Below are positions 45,225 to 54,056 of a stretch of DNA of 64,000 nucleotides, one piece after another (positions within the stretch are counted from its first letter, which is position 1; the number at the start of each line of letters is the position of its first letter). Both the position numbers and the translations under genes were made by a program. The stretch is from S015-6 sp964384945 (lineage in GTDB: Bacteria > Desulfobacterota > DSWW01): contig CAYLMK010000020.1 of assembly GCA_964384945.1 (NCBI GenBank), positions 1 to 64,000 on the forward strand, given 5' to 3'. The notes below the pieces were generated by a model. The model searched no databases and was not told the DNA's origin. It saw only the letters and a program-made list of their open reading frames with translations.

Positions 45225-45268
45225 CAGGGCGTCGTCAGACGCCCTGTCATCCCCGCGAAAGCGGGGAT
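45224..45268 (+). terminator. Double hairpin after the DUF1302 gene
   Basis: A ten-base stem with a four-base loop (ACAGGGCGTC/GACGCCCTGT, 45224-45247) starts on the last base of the stop codon. It is followed at once by an eight-base stem with a GAAA tetraloop (ATCCCCGC/GCGGGGAT, 45249-45268). The second hairpin is a REP-like element common in proteobacteria. There is no T-run, so partial termination or message stabilisation is likely. Confidence 0.55.
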
Positions 45269-45387
45269 CCCCCGGCACACGGTACCGGGAGGGTCCCGCC
45301 GGATCCCGCCCTTGGCGCAGGTGAGGGGCGGGAATTAGGTAGAGGAAGAGATCCGCTATCGACAAGGAAGACAGGAGGCAATTAGAA

Positions 45388-46704
45388 ATGAAAAAGAAAC
45401 AACACAGTGTCGTCTCTTGGATCGGCCTTGGGCTTCTTCTGTGCGTGGTGCCGTCGGCATCCGCGGACGTGGCCGTGGGCGATGTGATCGACAAATCGAG
45501 CTGGGAAAAGATCCAGGGGATGGTGCCCGACCCGGTGCTCGAGTGGTACAAGACGGGCCGGTACATTACGAGCGTCGGGGAACTGAATTACGATGTTGAC
45601 AAGTGCCTTCCCAAATACGTGTACGAGAGGGCCGAGGGGAATAGCGGAAAGTACGGTGTGAACGAGAATAACGAGCTGATCATCGCCGCAACCGGTGAGC
45701 TCGCCACGGATGTAGTGGGCCTTCCCTTCCCCCAGATCGACCCCAAGGACCCGAAGGCGGGGGTCAAGATCGTCTACAACGGTACCTTCGTCCGGATGTT
45801 CAACGGGAACGCACGGTGGCCGGGAATGGTGGGCCACTATGTGAGTACATCCCGGCACGAGCGGGACGTAGTGGTGGACATGAGGACCGCTCCCTTCCTC
45901 GGATGGCCGGGCATCGCAGAGATGAAGAACCCGCAGGGCTTCCAGGAGCAGTACGTTTTGAAGGTGGTCTCTCCTTATGACCTGGCAGGCACGGCGGTGC
46001 TCACGTGGCGATATTTTGGGATGAAGCCGGACATGACCTTCGGCTATGTCCCTGCCATCCGGAGGGTCAGGCGCATGAGCCCGGCCAACCGGTCGGACGC
46101 CATGTTCGGCTCCGACTTCTCGGCGGACGACACCGGCTACATCGGCTATGACGGCAAGGTGCCCTACTTCGAATTCAAGCTCGTCGGCGAGGGAGAGGCT
46201 TTGGGCATGTTCTTCGGCAAGGACATGGTTCAGTGCGTCAGAGATCAGCTCGGCGTGTTGACTTCGACGGAACCGCCGGGCCTGGACTTCAAGGTCGGCT
46301 ACGAGGTGGAGGGCTGGCAAGGTGCGCTCTGGGCCCCGGCCACGAAGGACGTCTTTTTCGTCAAGCGGCCGGTCTGGAAGGTCGAGTGCATTTCCAAGGA
46401 CCCGTTCTACAATTACGGCAAGCAATCCATGTGGATCGACAAGGAGTTCTTCTGCAGCTTCTACAAGCAGATTTTCGACCACTCGGACGAGCACTGGAAG
46501 GTCTGGTACGACATCTGGAACGTGGCGGTGAGTGAGAAGGACGCGTTCTCGATCCCGTATTTTCGTATGGTCACGATCGTGGACGAGCGCGCAGGACACG
46601 CCTCGGCCTTCGAGTGCGTGTACGAGAAGAGCCCGGCCTATTACTTCGTAAAGGAAGACGCGGACGTCTACAGCCTGGGCGGGTTCCAGCGGTATTGCAA
46701 GTAG
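45388..46704 (+). CDS. DUF1329 periplasmic protein
   Basis: The 438-residue protein has a signal peptide (GLGLLLCVVPSASADV) and then a mostly beta-sheet body beginning VAVGDVIDKSSWEKIQGMVPDPVLEWYKTGRY, typical of DUF1329, whose fold is related to lipoprotein carriers of the LolA/LolB type. With the DUF1302 barrel and the MMPL transporter it would form a route for a hydrophobic substrate. The exact role is unknown. A GGAGGC site lies before the ATG. Confidence 0.85.
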   Translation: MKKKQHSVVSWIGLGLLLCVVPSASADVAVGDVIDKSSWEKIQGMVPDPVLEWYKTGRYITSVGELNYDVDKCLPKYVYERAEGNSGKYGVNENNELIIAATGELATDVVGLPFPQIDPKDPKAGVKIVYNGTFVRMFNGNARWPGMVGHYVSTSRHERDVVVDMRTAPFLGWPGIAEMKNPQGFQEQYVLKVVSPYDLAGTAVLTWRYFGMKPDMTFGYVPAIRRVRRMSPANRSDAMFGSDFSADDTGYIGYDGKVPYFEFKLVGEGEALGMFFGKDMVQCVRDQLGVLTSTEPPGLDFKVGYEVEGWQGALWAPATKDVFFVKRPVWKVECISKDPFYNYGKQSMWIDKEFFCSFYKQIFDHSDEHWKVWYDIWNVAVSEKDAFSIPYFRMVTIVDERAGHASAFECVYEKSPAYYFVKEDADVYSLGGFQRYCK

Positions 46705-46744
46705 CGGACGCGGCTGATTCTCTCTGCGCAGAACGGAGGTAAGC

Positions 46745-47599
46745 ATGCTGAATGAATTCACCGTGGGCTTCCGGACGACCGAAGAGGAGCTGGACCTCAT
46801 GGTCGCCCTGAGCATGTCGGCCGAGGGGGTGGGAGCTGCCGTCTTTCTCATCTCCCTCCTGTCAGGCTGGATGGGGGCGGCCTTTGTGGGGCTGGGGCTC
46901 GTATGCGTGGGTGCCGCCGCCCTGTTTACCCACCTGGGTCATCCCCTGCGGTTCTGGCGGGTCATCTCCAAGACGCACGTCACGTGGATCAGCCGCGGGG
47001 CGATCTTCACGGGCGGGCTGATCGGTCTCGGCTTCCTGGCGCTGATCCTGCCGGACGGGAATGCGTTCGCCATGCTCTGCCAGATGTTCTCGCTGATGTG
47101 CGCGCTCGTGGTGATGCTTTACACAGGGTTCCTCTTTTCTTCCATGCATGCGATTCCGTTCTGGAACACGTCGCTCCTGCCGATCCTCTTCCTTGCGCAT
47201 TCCATGGCTTCCGCCGGCGTGGTCAGGCTCGGGCTCCTTCCCTTGTCGGGGCGCAGACTGGCGGACAGCCCCCGGGAGGTGTCCGCAGTCCTGGCGGCGC
47301 TCCTCTTCTCTCTCGTGCTGAGCTGGGTCCACACGAAGTCGGTCCCTGCCTCCGAGGCGGCCCGGGAGTCGGTGCGGCTCCTGACCGAGGGGAAGCTCAG
47401 GTCGCTCTACCTCACGGGCGGGGGGATGGTGGGGCTGGCCGCGCCGATCGTGCTCGTCATGCTGGCGCACGCGATCTCCACGGACATGGGAATTGTCTCG
47501 GCGTTGTTCGTTTTCCTTGCCTTGGTGCTCAGGCTCGCCGGCGACATGGCCTTCCGAAATGCCGTGCTCCGGGCCGGGGTCTACGCGCCGGTAATTTAG
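46745..47599 (+). CDS. DmsC-type membrane anchor of a molybdoenzyme
   Basis: This 284-residue integral membrane protein has about eight hydrophobic helices and the HLGHPLRFWRV segment near residue 62, which is characteristic of DmsC-like quinol-interacting anchors. It precedes the catalytic and ferredoxin subunits, so the order is anchor, catalytic, ferredoxin rather than the usual A-B-C order. It should connect the molybdoenzyme to the quinone pool. Confidence 0.85.
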   Translation: MLNEFTVGFRTTEEELDLMVALSMSAEGVGAAVFLISLLSGWMGAAFVGLGLVCVGAAALFTHLGHPLRFWRVISKTHVTWISRGAIFTGGLIGLGFLALILPDGNAFAMLCQMFSLMCALVVMLYTGFLFSSMHAIPFWNTSLLPILFLAHSMASAGVVRLGLLPLSGRRLADSPREVSAVLAALLFSLVLSWVHTKSVPASEAARESVRLLTEGKLRSLYLTGGGMVGLAAPIVLVMLAHAISTDMGIVSALFVFLALVLRLAGDMAFRNAVLRAGVYAPVI

Positions 47600-47782
47600 C
47601 ACGGCTTGCGCCGCAAGCGGAAACGCGAAGGGCGAAAGGGATGGGCTGTAAGGTGTTAGGTGTAGGGTATAGGGTCCCTGCTCTCTCCCCAGGAGGTGCA
47701 AACGCCTCGAGGAAGGGGGGAAGCCCGACATCTTATACCTTACGCCTTGTGCCCGAGACAGGATTCAGAGATGAGGGAATTG

Positions 47783-47874
47783 GAGCTGTTGGCTGTTAGC
47801 TCTTAGCGTTTAGCCCCCTCCCAGCCCTGAGTGTACGCCGGTGGGGCGGTTGGGAGCTCATAGCTAACAGCAAG
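47783..47874. repeat. Dispersed TTAGCTGTTAGC-type intergenic repeat, copy 2
   Basis: The left flank GCTGTTGGCTGTTAGCTCTTAGC, a C/G-rich centre with CCCTCCCA, and a right flank TTGGGAGCTCATAGCTAACAGC form the same imperfect palindrome as copy 1. It lies within the 296-base gap between the anchor gene and the catalytic molybdoenzyme gene. Upstream, 47625-47760 holds further short repeat-like strings (AAGGTGTTAGGTGTAGGG) and nothing coding. Confidence 0.7.
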
Positions 47875-47895
47875 TATGCATCAGGGAGGATGCAA

Positions 47896-50466
47896 ATGGC
47901 GAACGGACGACGGATGGACGAAGCCTGGGTTCCCACGACCTGTTACGGGTGCTTTCCATCGTGCGCGATCCAGGTGCACCGGAAGGACGGAAAGCTGGTC
48001 GGGTCCCGAGGGGACCCCAATGTATACAGCTCTTACGGAAAGTGCTGCGGCAAATCCCTGGCGCGGGTGGCGGACCTCTACCACCCGAACCGGGTGACCA
48101 AACCGATGATCCGCACCAACCCGGAGAAGGGCATCGGGGTGGATCCCAAGTGGAAGGAGATCGGCTGGGAAGAGGCCACGGAGATGCTGGTGGAGAGGCT
48201 GGAGAAGCTCCGCAAAGACGATCCCCGGAAGCTCGTCATGGCCTCCATGGACATGAACAATCATTACTATCAGTATGCGTTTACCAGGGCCTTCGGTTCC
48301 CCGAACTACGCCTGGTACAGCGCCACCATGTGCGGCGGCGGCCTCCACACCGTTTACTTCATGACCCTGGGAACGGTCAACTCCGAGCCGGACGCGGAAC
48401 GCTGCAACTATCTCGTCCAGTGGGGGTCCCAATACGGCCTGGGAGCGAACAACAACCCGCTCGTGGGAATCCGGGAGATGGCGGACGCCCGGAAGCGTGG
48501 TGCAAAACTGGTCGTGGTCGACCCGATCTGCAGCCACGCGGCGGCCAAGGCGGACGAGTGGATCCCGATCATCCCGGGTACCGACGGGGCGCTGGGCCTG
48601 GGGGTCGCGAACGTGATGGTGAACGAGCTGGGCATCTATGACGCCGAATACTTGAAGAAGGGGACGAACGCGCCCTACCTCATCCGGGAAGACGGCCACT
48701 ATGTGAGGGACGGCGCCACGGAGAAGCCCCTGGTCTGGGACGCGGGAGACGGGGCGGCCAAGGTTTACGACGACGGGACGATACGGGACCATGCCCTCGA
48801 AGGCAGCTACGAGGTGGACGGCACGAAGTGCCGGCCCGCCTTCGAGCTGTTCAAGGAACACCTGAAGAAGTACCCGGCCGACAGGGTGGGCGAAATCACG
48901 GGCATTCCGCCGGAGACGATCCGGCGGTTCGCCAGGGAGTTCGGCGAGGCGGCCCAGGTGGGCAAGACAATCCAGTACGAGGGCCACACGCTCCCCCACC
49001 GGCCGGCCTGCATCGAGACGAAGCGGGGCGGGACCCAGCACAAGAACGGATTCTGGAACGTCTACTCCATCATCCTGCCGAACATCCTTGTGGGCGCCAT
49101 GAACGTACCCGGAGGCCTCCTTGGAACGCATCCGCAGGGGCCCTTCGGCATGTGGAAGATCACGGAGTCGAAGGACGGACTGATCGTCACGGACGTGTGC
49201 GACGTGATGGCGGACATCACGGACTTCATCACGCCTTACCCTCCGAAGGAGGTCAAGCCTCCGGAAACTCTCGAGCTGATGGAACTCATTCCCTGCTCCG
49301 GGTTCCGCAACACCATTCCCATCCTGACCTTGAATGACCCGAAGAAGTTCCGCATCCCCTACGATCCGGAGTTCCTGGTCATCTTCCGGTTCAACCCGAT
49401 GATGACCACGATGGACCCGAAGTCGGTGGCCCAGACTCTGAAAAAGATGAAATTCGTCCTCTCGTTTGCGTGGCACATCGATGAGACGAACGAGTTTGCG
49501 GACTTGATCATCCCGGATTTGCACGACTTCGAGCAATGGTGGACCTTTCCCGCGAATCTTCCTGCCGGGTTCATCAGCCCGGGGCCGGGCCCCTGGTACG
49601 GCCAGATACACCAGCCCATTGTGGACCCTCCGAAGGGGCTGCGGCACTGGGCCGAATTCATGATGGATGTCTGGGAGCGCCTCGGGCTCCTGCCGGAGGT
49701 GAACCGGCTGATCAACGAGAAGAGCGGCCTGGCGGCCGCAGGAAAGCACGCCCTCGAGCCGGACAAGAAATACACGACCGAGGACGTCGCCAAGAGAACG
49801 GTCTGCATGCTGACCGGAGAAGAGGAGTTCAACCCGGAGACCTTCCAGGATACGGGTGCGGTCCCCTTCTACGACAAGACGCCGCAAGAGGCATTCCCGG
49901 CCTGTTTCTGGAAGGCCCGCGTGCCGATCTACTTCGAGCACTTCATCGACGTGGGAAAAGACGTGGAACGGGTCACCCGGGAACTGGGTATGGATTGGTG
50001 GGACACCTCCTTCTATCACCCCATGCCCGAATGGCACCCCTGTCGGTCCCACCAGCAGGGCGACGGCGAGTATGACCTCTATATCGCCTTCAGCAAGGCG
50101 CCGCTCCTGGCCCACTCGACCACGGCGGAGAACCCCTGGGCGGACGATGTCGTGAAACGGAATCCCCTGGACTATTCGGTGCTGCTCCACACGAGCTATG
50201 CGGAGAAGAAGGGGATCAAGGACGGCGACATGGTCTGGGTGGAATCGGACGTGACCCGCGTCAGGGGCAGAGTCCGGGTCACCGAGTGCGTGCACCCGAA
50301 GGTGGTGGGCAACTTCGGGATCGGCGGCCGCTGGGGCAGAGAGAAGAACATATCTCGGGGCAAGGGCGTTCACTTCAACTCCCTGATCCGGTTCGGCTGG
50401 GACATGGTGGACACCCTGTGCGGCCAGATCGACTACTGCGCAAAGGTGAAGGTGTACAAGGCGTAA
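47896..50466 (+). CDS. Molybdopterin oxidoreductase, DMSO-reductase family catalytic subunit
   Basis: From the ATG at 47896 (GGGAGG upstream) the protein has 856 residues. It binds one 4Fe-4S cluster through C16, C19, C23 and C50 or C51 (CYGCFPSC...GKCCGK). The segment SATMCGGGLH puts C146 at the position of the likely molybdenum ligand. Later blocks match bis-MGD binding (NEFADLIIPD near 530; VVGNFGIGGRWG near the C-terminus). No Tat or Sec signal is visible, so it may be cytoplasmic. Substrate cannot be assigned; location suggests a redox step in the breakdown of the compound brought in by the upstream transport genes. Confidence 0.9.
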   Translation: MANGRRMDEAWVPTTCYGCFPSCAIQVHRKDGKLVGSRGDPNVYSSYGKCCGKSLARVADLYHPNRVTKPMIRTNPEKGIGVDPKWKEIGWEEATEMLVERLEKLRKDDPRKLVMASMDMNNHYYQYAFTRAFGSPNYAWYSATMCGGGLHTVYFMTLGTVNSEPDAERCNYLVQWGSQYGLGANNNPLVGIREMADARKRGAKLVVVDPICSHAAAKADEWIPIIPGTDGALGLGVANVMVNELGIYDAEYLKKGTNAPYLIREDGHYVRDGATEKPLVWDAGDGAAKVYDDGTIRDHALEGSYEVDGTKCRPAFELFKEHLKKYPADRVGEITGIPPETIRRFAREFGEAAQVGKTIQYEGHTLPHRPACIETKRGGTQHKNGFWNVYSIILPNILVGAMNVPGGLLGTHPQGPFGMWKITESKDGLIVTDVCDVMADITDFITPYPPKEVKPPETLELMELIPCSGFRNTIPILTLNDPKKFRIPYDPEFLVIFRFNPMMTTMDPKSVAQTLKKMKFVLSFAWHIDETNEFADLIIPDLHDFEQWWTFPANLPAGFISPGPGPWYGQIHQPIVDPPKGLRHWAEFMMDVWERLGLLPEVNRLINEKSGLAAAGKHALEPDKKYTTEDVAKRTVCMLTGEEEFNPETFQDTGAVPFYDKTPQEAFPACFWKARVPIYFEHFIDVGKDVERVTRELGMDWWDTSFYHPMPEWHPCRSHQQGDGEYDLYIAFSKAPLLAHSTTAENPWADDVVKRNPLDYSVLLHTSYAEKKGIKDGDMVWVESDVTRVRGRVRVTECVHPKVVGNFGIGGRWGREKNISRGKGVHFNSLIRFGWDMVDTLCGQIDYCAKVKVYKA

Positions 50467-50483
50467 GAACAGGGATCAGGAAT

Positions 50484-50590
50484 TGAAGCCGTTAGCCGTT
50501 AGCTTTTGGCCGCAAGCTCCCAACTGCCTCACCCTCGAACACGCAGGGCCGGGCGGGGGCTGAACGCTACGAGTTGACGGCTGACAGCTC
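50484..50590. repeat. Dispersed TTAGCTGTTAGC-type intergenic repeat, copy 3
   Basis: This more diverged copy has GCCGTTAGCCGTTAGCTTTTGGC on the left and GAGTTGACGGCTGACAGCTCC on the right, around a GC-rich centre with CTCCCAACTGCC. It separates the catalytic subunit from its ferredoxin subunit, so the element inserted inside what was probably one operon. Confidence 0.6.
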
Positions 50591-50671
50591 CTTTCGGGCA
50601 CGCCTGCGGGTACAAGCGCGGTTTCCAGAAAGCGAAGGGCCCCGCGCCTGAAATCACAATGGGAGAAAGCG

Positions 50672-51301
50672 ATGGCCAGATACGAGATGATCATCGACCT
50701 GGACCTGTGCATCGGCTGCAACGCCTGCACGGTGGCCTGCAAGCAGGAACACGGCACCCAACCGGGCGTTTTCTGGGGGTATGTGCTGCAAAAGGAGTAC
50801 GGGAAGACGCCCCGGGTGACAAGGCTGTTCCTGCCGGTCCTCTGCAACCACTGTGAGAACCCGCCGTGCGAAGAGGTCTGCCCCACGGGCGCGACCTACC
50901 GGGACGAAGACGGGACGGTCCTCGTGGACTACGAGAAGTGCATCGGCTGCAAGACGTGCATGACCGCCTGCCCGTACAACATCCGCTGGTACATCGACAA
51001 AGAGGAATACTACTTCCCGAACACGCCGATTCCCTACGGGGTGGACGAACTGAGGGGATACGAGAAGATCGTGCAGAAGTGCAACTTCTGCGTGGATCGG
51101 CTGAAGCGCGGCGAGGAACCGAAGTGCGTGGAGGTCTGCCCCACGTACTGCCGGAAGTTCGGGGACGCGGAGGATCCGGAGAGCGAGGTGGCCCGGATCC
51201 TGCGAAACGACAGGACGTTCGTGCTGCGGCCCGAGGCGGGTACCGGGCCGCGGGTGCGTTACATCCAGAACAAGAATCTCGACATCGTCAGGATCCGGTG
51301 A
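50672..51301 (+). CDS. DmsB/PsrB-type four-cluster ferredoxin subunit
   Basis: The 209-residue protein has the four cysteine groups of this family in order: CIGCNACTVAC near residue 12, CNHCENPPCEEVCP near 60, CIGCKTCMTACP near 90, and CNFCVDRLKRGEEPKCVEVCP near 135. It transfers electrons between the molybdoenzyme and the membrane anchor. It has no signal peptide. The GGGAGAAAGCG site before the ATG sets the start. It is followed 34 bases later by the LeuC-type gene. Confidence 0.93.
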   Translation: MARYEMIIDLDLCIGCNACTVACKQEHGTQPGVFWGYVLQKEYGKTPRVTRLFLPVLCNHCENPPCEEVCPTGATYRDEDGTVLVDYEKCIGCKTCMTACPYNIRWYIDKEEYYFPNTPIPYGVDELRGYEKIVQKCNFCVDRLKRGEEPKCVEVCPTYCRKFGDAEDPESEVARILRNDRTFVLRPEAGTGPRVRYIQNKNLDIVRIR

Positions 51302-51335
51302 GACCGGACGCAACGTCGTCGGACAGGAGAAAGCT

Positions 51336-52586
51336 ATGGGCCAAACGATTGCGGAAAAGGTCTTTTCCAGGAAGGTCGGCCGGCCGGTGCGGGCCGGGGA
51401 GTACGTCACCGCACCGGTGGACCGGGCGCTGATGAACGAGGCCTTCGCGCTGGCCTGGATCCACCTGAACTCGGCGGGCCTGAGCCGGATCTGGGACCCG
51501 AAGAGGGTGGTGGTCGTGATCGACCACTTCGTTCCCGCCAACAGCGAACGGAACGCCTCGATCCACGCCATGATCCGGGGCACGGCCAAGGCCCTGAATC
51601 TGGAGCACTATTACGGGGAGTCGGAAGGGATCGCGCACCAGGTCATGATGGAGAAGGGGCATGCCCGGCCCGGAGACCTGATCGTGGGAACCGACTCCCA
51701 CACGTGCAGCTACGGGGCCCTGGGGGCGGCGGCGACAGGGATCGGCCCGACCGAGATGGCCTACGTGCTCGCCAAGGGGGAACTGTGGTTCCTGGTGCCC
51801 GCGACGATCCGGATGGTCCTGAAGGGGCGGCTGCCGGATCGGGTCGCCTCCAAGGACATCCTCCTGCACATCGCCGGTACGTATGGTACGGAGGTGGCGC
51901 AGTACAAGTCGATCGAGTTTGTCGGCGACGGTGCGGACGCGCTCTCCGTCGAGAGCCGGATGACCATGAGCAACATGGCCGTGGAGATCGGCGCGAAGTT
52001 CGGTCTTTTCAATGCCGACGGCAAGACCCTCGCGTATCTCGAGGGCAAGGGGGAAGGCCCGCTCGAGAAGATTGCCGGGGACGCGGACGCCTGCCATTCG
52101 GCTGTCTACGAGATCGATGTGAGCGGCCTGGCGCCTCAGGTGGCCTGCCCGCACTCGGTGGGAAACGTCAAGCCGGTGAGCGAACTCAAGGGCAAGCCGG
52201 TCAACCAGGCCGTGCTGGGCTCCTGCACGAACGGCCGGCTCGAGGATCTGAGGGCTGCGGCCGGGATCCTGAAGGGAAGGAGGGTCGATCCCTCCACCCG
52301 GCTGCTCGTCTATCCGGCCTCGCGGGACGTCTACCTCCGGGCCATGGAGGAAGGGGTTCTCCTGGACCTGGCGGAGGCCGGCGGCATCCTCTGCAATCCG
52401 AGCTGCGGCCCGTGCTTCGGCGGGCACGTGGGCCTTCTGAGCAAGGGCGAGGTCTGCATCTCCTCGACGAACCGGAATTTCAAGGGCCGCATGGGCAGCC
52501 CGGATGCGGAGGTCTATCTGGCCTCACCGGCCACGGTTGCGGCCTCGGCGCTCATGGGCGTGATCACAGACCCGAGGGAGGTGTGA
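51336..52586 (+). CDS. Aconitase-superfamily hydro-lyase, large subunit (LeuC/DmdA type)
   Basis: The 416-residue protein of the isopropylmalate isomerase/homoaconitase group has IVGTDSHTCSYGALG near residue 112, and three cluster cysteines in GSCTNGR near 291 and CNPSCGPCFGG near 350. These hold the 4Fe-4S cluster for water addition or removal. It overlaps in function with LeuC, but no leuA or leuB is near. The neighbouring lyase suggests 2,3-dimethylmalate dehydratase or a methylisocitrate-type hydro-lyase instead. The small subunit follows after four bases. Confidence 0.88.
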   Translation: MGQTIAEKVFSRKVGRPVRAGEYVTAPVDRALMNEAFALAWIHLNSAGLSRIWDPKRVVVVIDHFVPANSERNASIHAMIRGTAKALNLEHYYGESEGIAHQVMMEKGHARPGDLIVGTDSHTCSYGALGAAATGIGPTEMAYVLAKGELWFLVPATIRMVLKGRLPDRVASKDILLHIAGTYGTEVAQYKSIEFVGDGADALSVESRMTMSNMAVEIGAKFGLFNADGKTLAYLEGKGEGPLEKIAGDADACHSAVYEIDVSGLAPQVACPHSVGNVKPVSELKGKPVNQAVLGSCTNGRLEDLRAAAGILKGRRVDPSTRLLVYPASRDVYLRAMEEGVLLDLAEAGGILCNPSCGPCFGGHVGLLSKGEVCISSTNRNFKGRMGSPDAEVYLASPATVAASALMGVITDPREV

Positions 52587-52590
52587 AGCC

Positions 52591-53082
52591 ATGGCGGACT
52601 TTCGATTCAAGGCGCAAGCCTGGGTGTTCGGCAGCGACATCGACACCGACCAGATCGTGCCCGGCCCGTACCTGACATCCCCGGTGGAGGAGCAGAGTCA
52701 GCATGCCTTCGAGGCGATCTCGCCCGGCTTCGCAAGGGAGTTCAAGAAGGGGGGCGCCCTGGTGGCCGGGTCGAATTTCGGCTGTGGATCCAGCCGCGAG
52801 TCCGCGCCCGATGTGCTCAAGCATCTGGGGGTTTCCGTGGTGATCGCCGAGTCGTTTGCCAGGATCTTCTTCCGGAACGCGATCGCCATCGGGCTGCCGG
52901 TGCTGGTCTGTCCGGGCGTGACGGGACACGTCCGGCAGGGAGACGAGGTGGAGGTGGACCTGGAGAAGGCGACAGTGACCCGCGTGGGGGAGGGCAAGGT
53001 GCTCGAGGGGGTGGCTTTGAACGAGATCATGCTTGCCTCGCTCCGGAAGGGCGGGCTCATGAAGATTCTCTCCGAGCCGTGA
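52591..53082 (+). CDS. Aconitase-superfamily hydro-lyase, small subunit (LeuD/DmdB type)
   Basis: The 163-residue protein begins with KAQAWVFGSDIDTDQIVPGPYL and has the swivel-domain signature GSNFGCGSSRESAPDVL near residue 57 and the AESFARIFFRNAIAIGLP stretch. Substrate selectivity in this family lies mainly in this subunit, but I cannot read it from sequence. It is translationally close to the large subunit and to the following lyase, so the three form one functional unit. Confidence 0.9.
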   Translation: MADFRFKAQAWVFGSDIDTDQIVPGPYLTSPVEEQSQHAFEAISPGFAREFKKGGALVAGSNFGCGSSRESAPDVLKHLGVSVVIAESFARIFFRNAIAIGLPVLVCPGVTGHVRQGDEVEVDLEKATVTRVGEGKVLEGVALNEIMLASLRKGGLMKILSEP

Positions 53083-53138
53083 CGTGCCGCCGTTGCGGTC
53101 TTCAAATGAACAGCAAGGACGAGAAAGAGGGTTCGAGG

Positions 53139-54008
53139 ATGGCCGGGAAAAAGCTCAGAGAATTGATGGCGAAAAAAGAACTTGTCTGCGCGCCCGGGGC
53201 CTACAGCGCGCTCACGGCGAAGCTGATCGAGGAGGCGGGCTTCAACTGTGCTTACATGAGCGGCTACTGCACGGCCGCCGCGACCCTGGCCCTGCCCGAC
53301 CTGGGCCTGCTGACCATGACCGAGATGCTCGCCAACGTGCGTATCCTGGCCGATGCCGTCTCGATCCCCCTGATCGCGGACGGAGACACCGGGTACGGAA
53401 ACCCGATCAACGTGGTGCGGACGGTCCGTGAGTACGAGAAGGCGGGTGCGGCGGCGATTCACATCGAGGACCAGGTGTGGCCCAAGCGCTGCGGACACAT
53501 GAAGGGCAAGCAGGTGATTCCGAAAGGGGACATGGCGGCCAAGGTCCGGGCGGCCGCGGACTGCCGGCTTTCCGAGGACTTCGTGATCATCGCGAGGACG
53601 GACGCCCTGGCCGTGGAAGGCCTGGAGAGCGCCATCGACCGTTGCCATGCCTATGCGGAGGCGGGCGCGGACGTGCTTTTCATCGACGGGCAGCACACGA
53701 TGGAGCAGATCGAGGCCCTGCCGAGGCAGTGCCCGGAAAGGCCGGCCTTGATCAACATGGGGCCCCTGACGCCTTCCCTGACCGTCGAGGAGATCGGCCG
53801 GGCCGGTTACGCGATCGCCATCTTCCCGGCGGTCTGCATCGGTCCGGCCACGCTCGCCATCCAGCAAGCGCTCAAGAGACTTTGGGAGACCGGCACCTCG
53901 CCGATCACACACCCGGATGAGATCATGCAGGTGTTCGCGACCTTCAACAAGTTCATGGGAGTTCCCTATTATAACGGGCTGGAGGAGAAGTATAAAACAG
54001 GGGCATGA
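53139..54008 (+). CDS. Isocitrate lyase/PEP mutase-family C-C lyase (dimethylmalate lyase or PrpB type)
   Basis: From the ATG at 53139 the protein has 289 residues. Family motifs are GAYSALTAKLIEEAGF near the start, DGDTGYGN near 83, HIEDQVWPKRCGHMKGK near 110 with the catalytic KRCGH loop, and IARTDA near 155. Such enzymes split 2-methylisocitrate or 2,3-dimethylmalate into pyruvate and succinate or propionate. Next to LeuCD-type subunits and with a PrpF-family isomerase upstream, dimethylmalate lyase is a good candidate. No methylcitrate synthase is present in the window. Confidence 0.88.
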   Translation: MAGKKLRELMAKKELVCAPGAYSALTAKLIEEAGFNCAYMSGYCTAAATLALPDLGLLTMTEMLANVRILADAVSIPLIADGDTGYGNPINVVRTVREYEKAGAAAIHIEDQVWPKRCGHMKGKQVIPKGDMAAKVRAAADCRLSEDFVIIARTDALAVEGLESAIDRCHAYAEAGADVLFIDGQHTMEQIEALPRQCPERPALINMGPLTPSLTVEEIGRAGYAIAIFPAVCIGPATLAIQQALKRLWETGTSPITHPDEIMQVFATFNKFMGVPYYNGLEEKYKTGA

Positions 54009-54056
54009 GGGCGAGGGACAGGCTGTCCCCCCTCTATCCGCTCGGGAGGGCTCGCG

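Noticed and set aside
40308..45566. A 1752-residue open frame on the minus strand
   Set aside because: It runs antisense to GntR, the MMPL transporter and DUF1302 genes, all of which have family motifs and ribosome sites. The reverse frame is proline/arginine-rich without domains, typical of GC-rich antisense shadow.
51336..53082. Leucine biosynthesis LeuCD
   Set aside because: Sequence fits the LeuCD group, but no leuA or leuB is near and the next gene is a PEP-mutase-family lyase, so a catabolic hydro-lyase is more likely. It is not excluded.
53079..53138. Upstream GTG/ATG starts for the lyase
   Set aside because: They overlap the LeuD stop and add a cysteine-rich stretch not seen in the family; the ATG at 53139 gives the expected length.
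35379..54008. Standard 2-methylcitrate cycle
   Set aside because: PrpD-, PrpF- and PrpB-like genes are present, but PrpC (methylcitrate synthase) and an AcnD-type aconitase are missing from the window and the genes are far apart.
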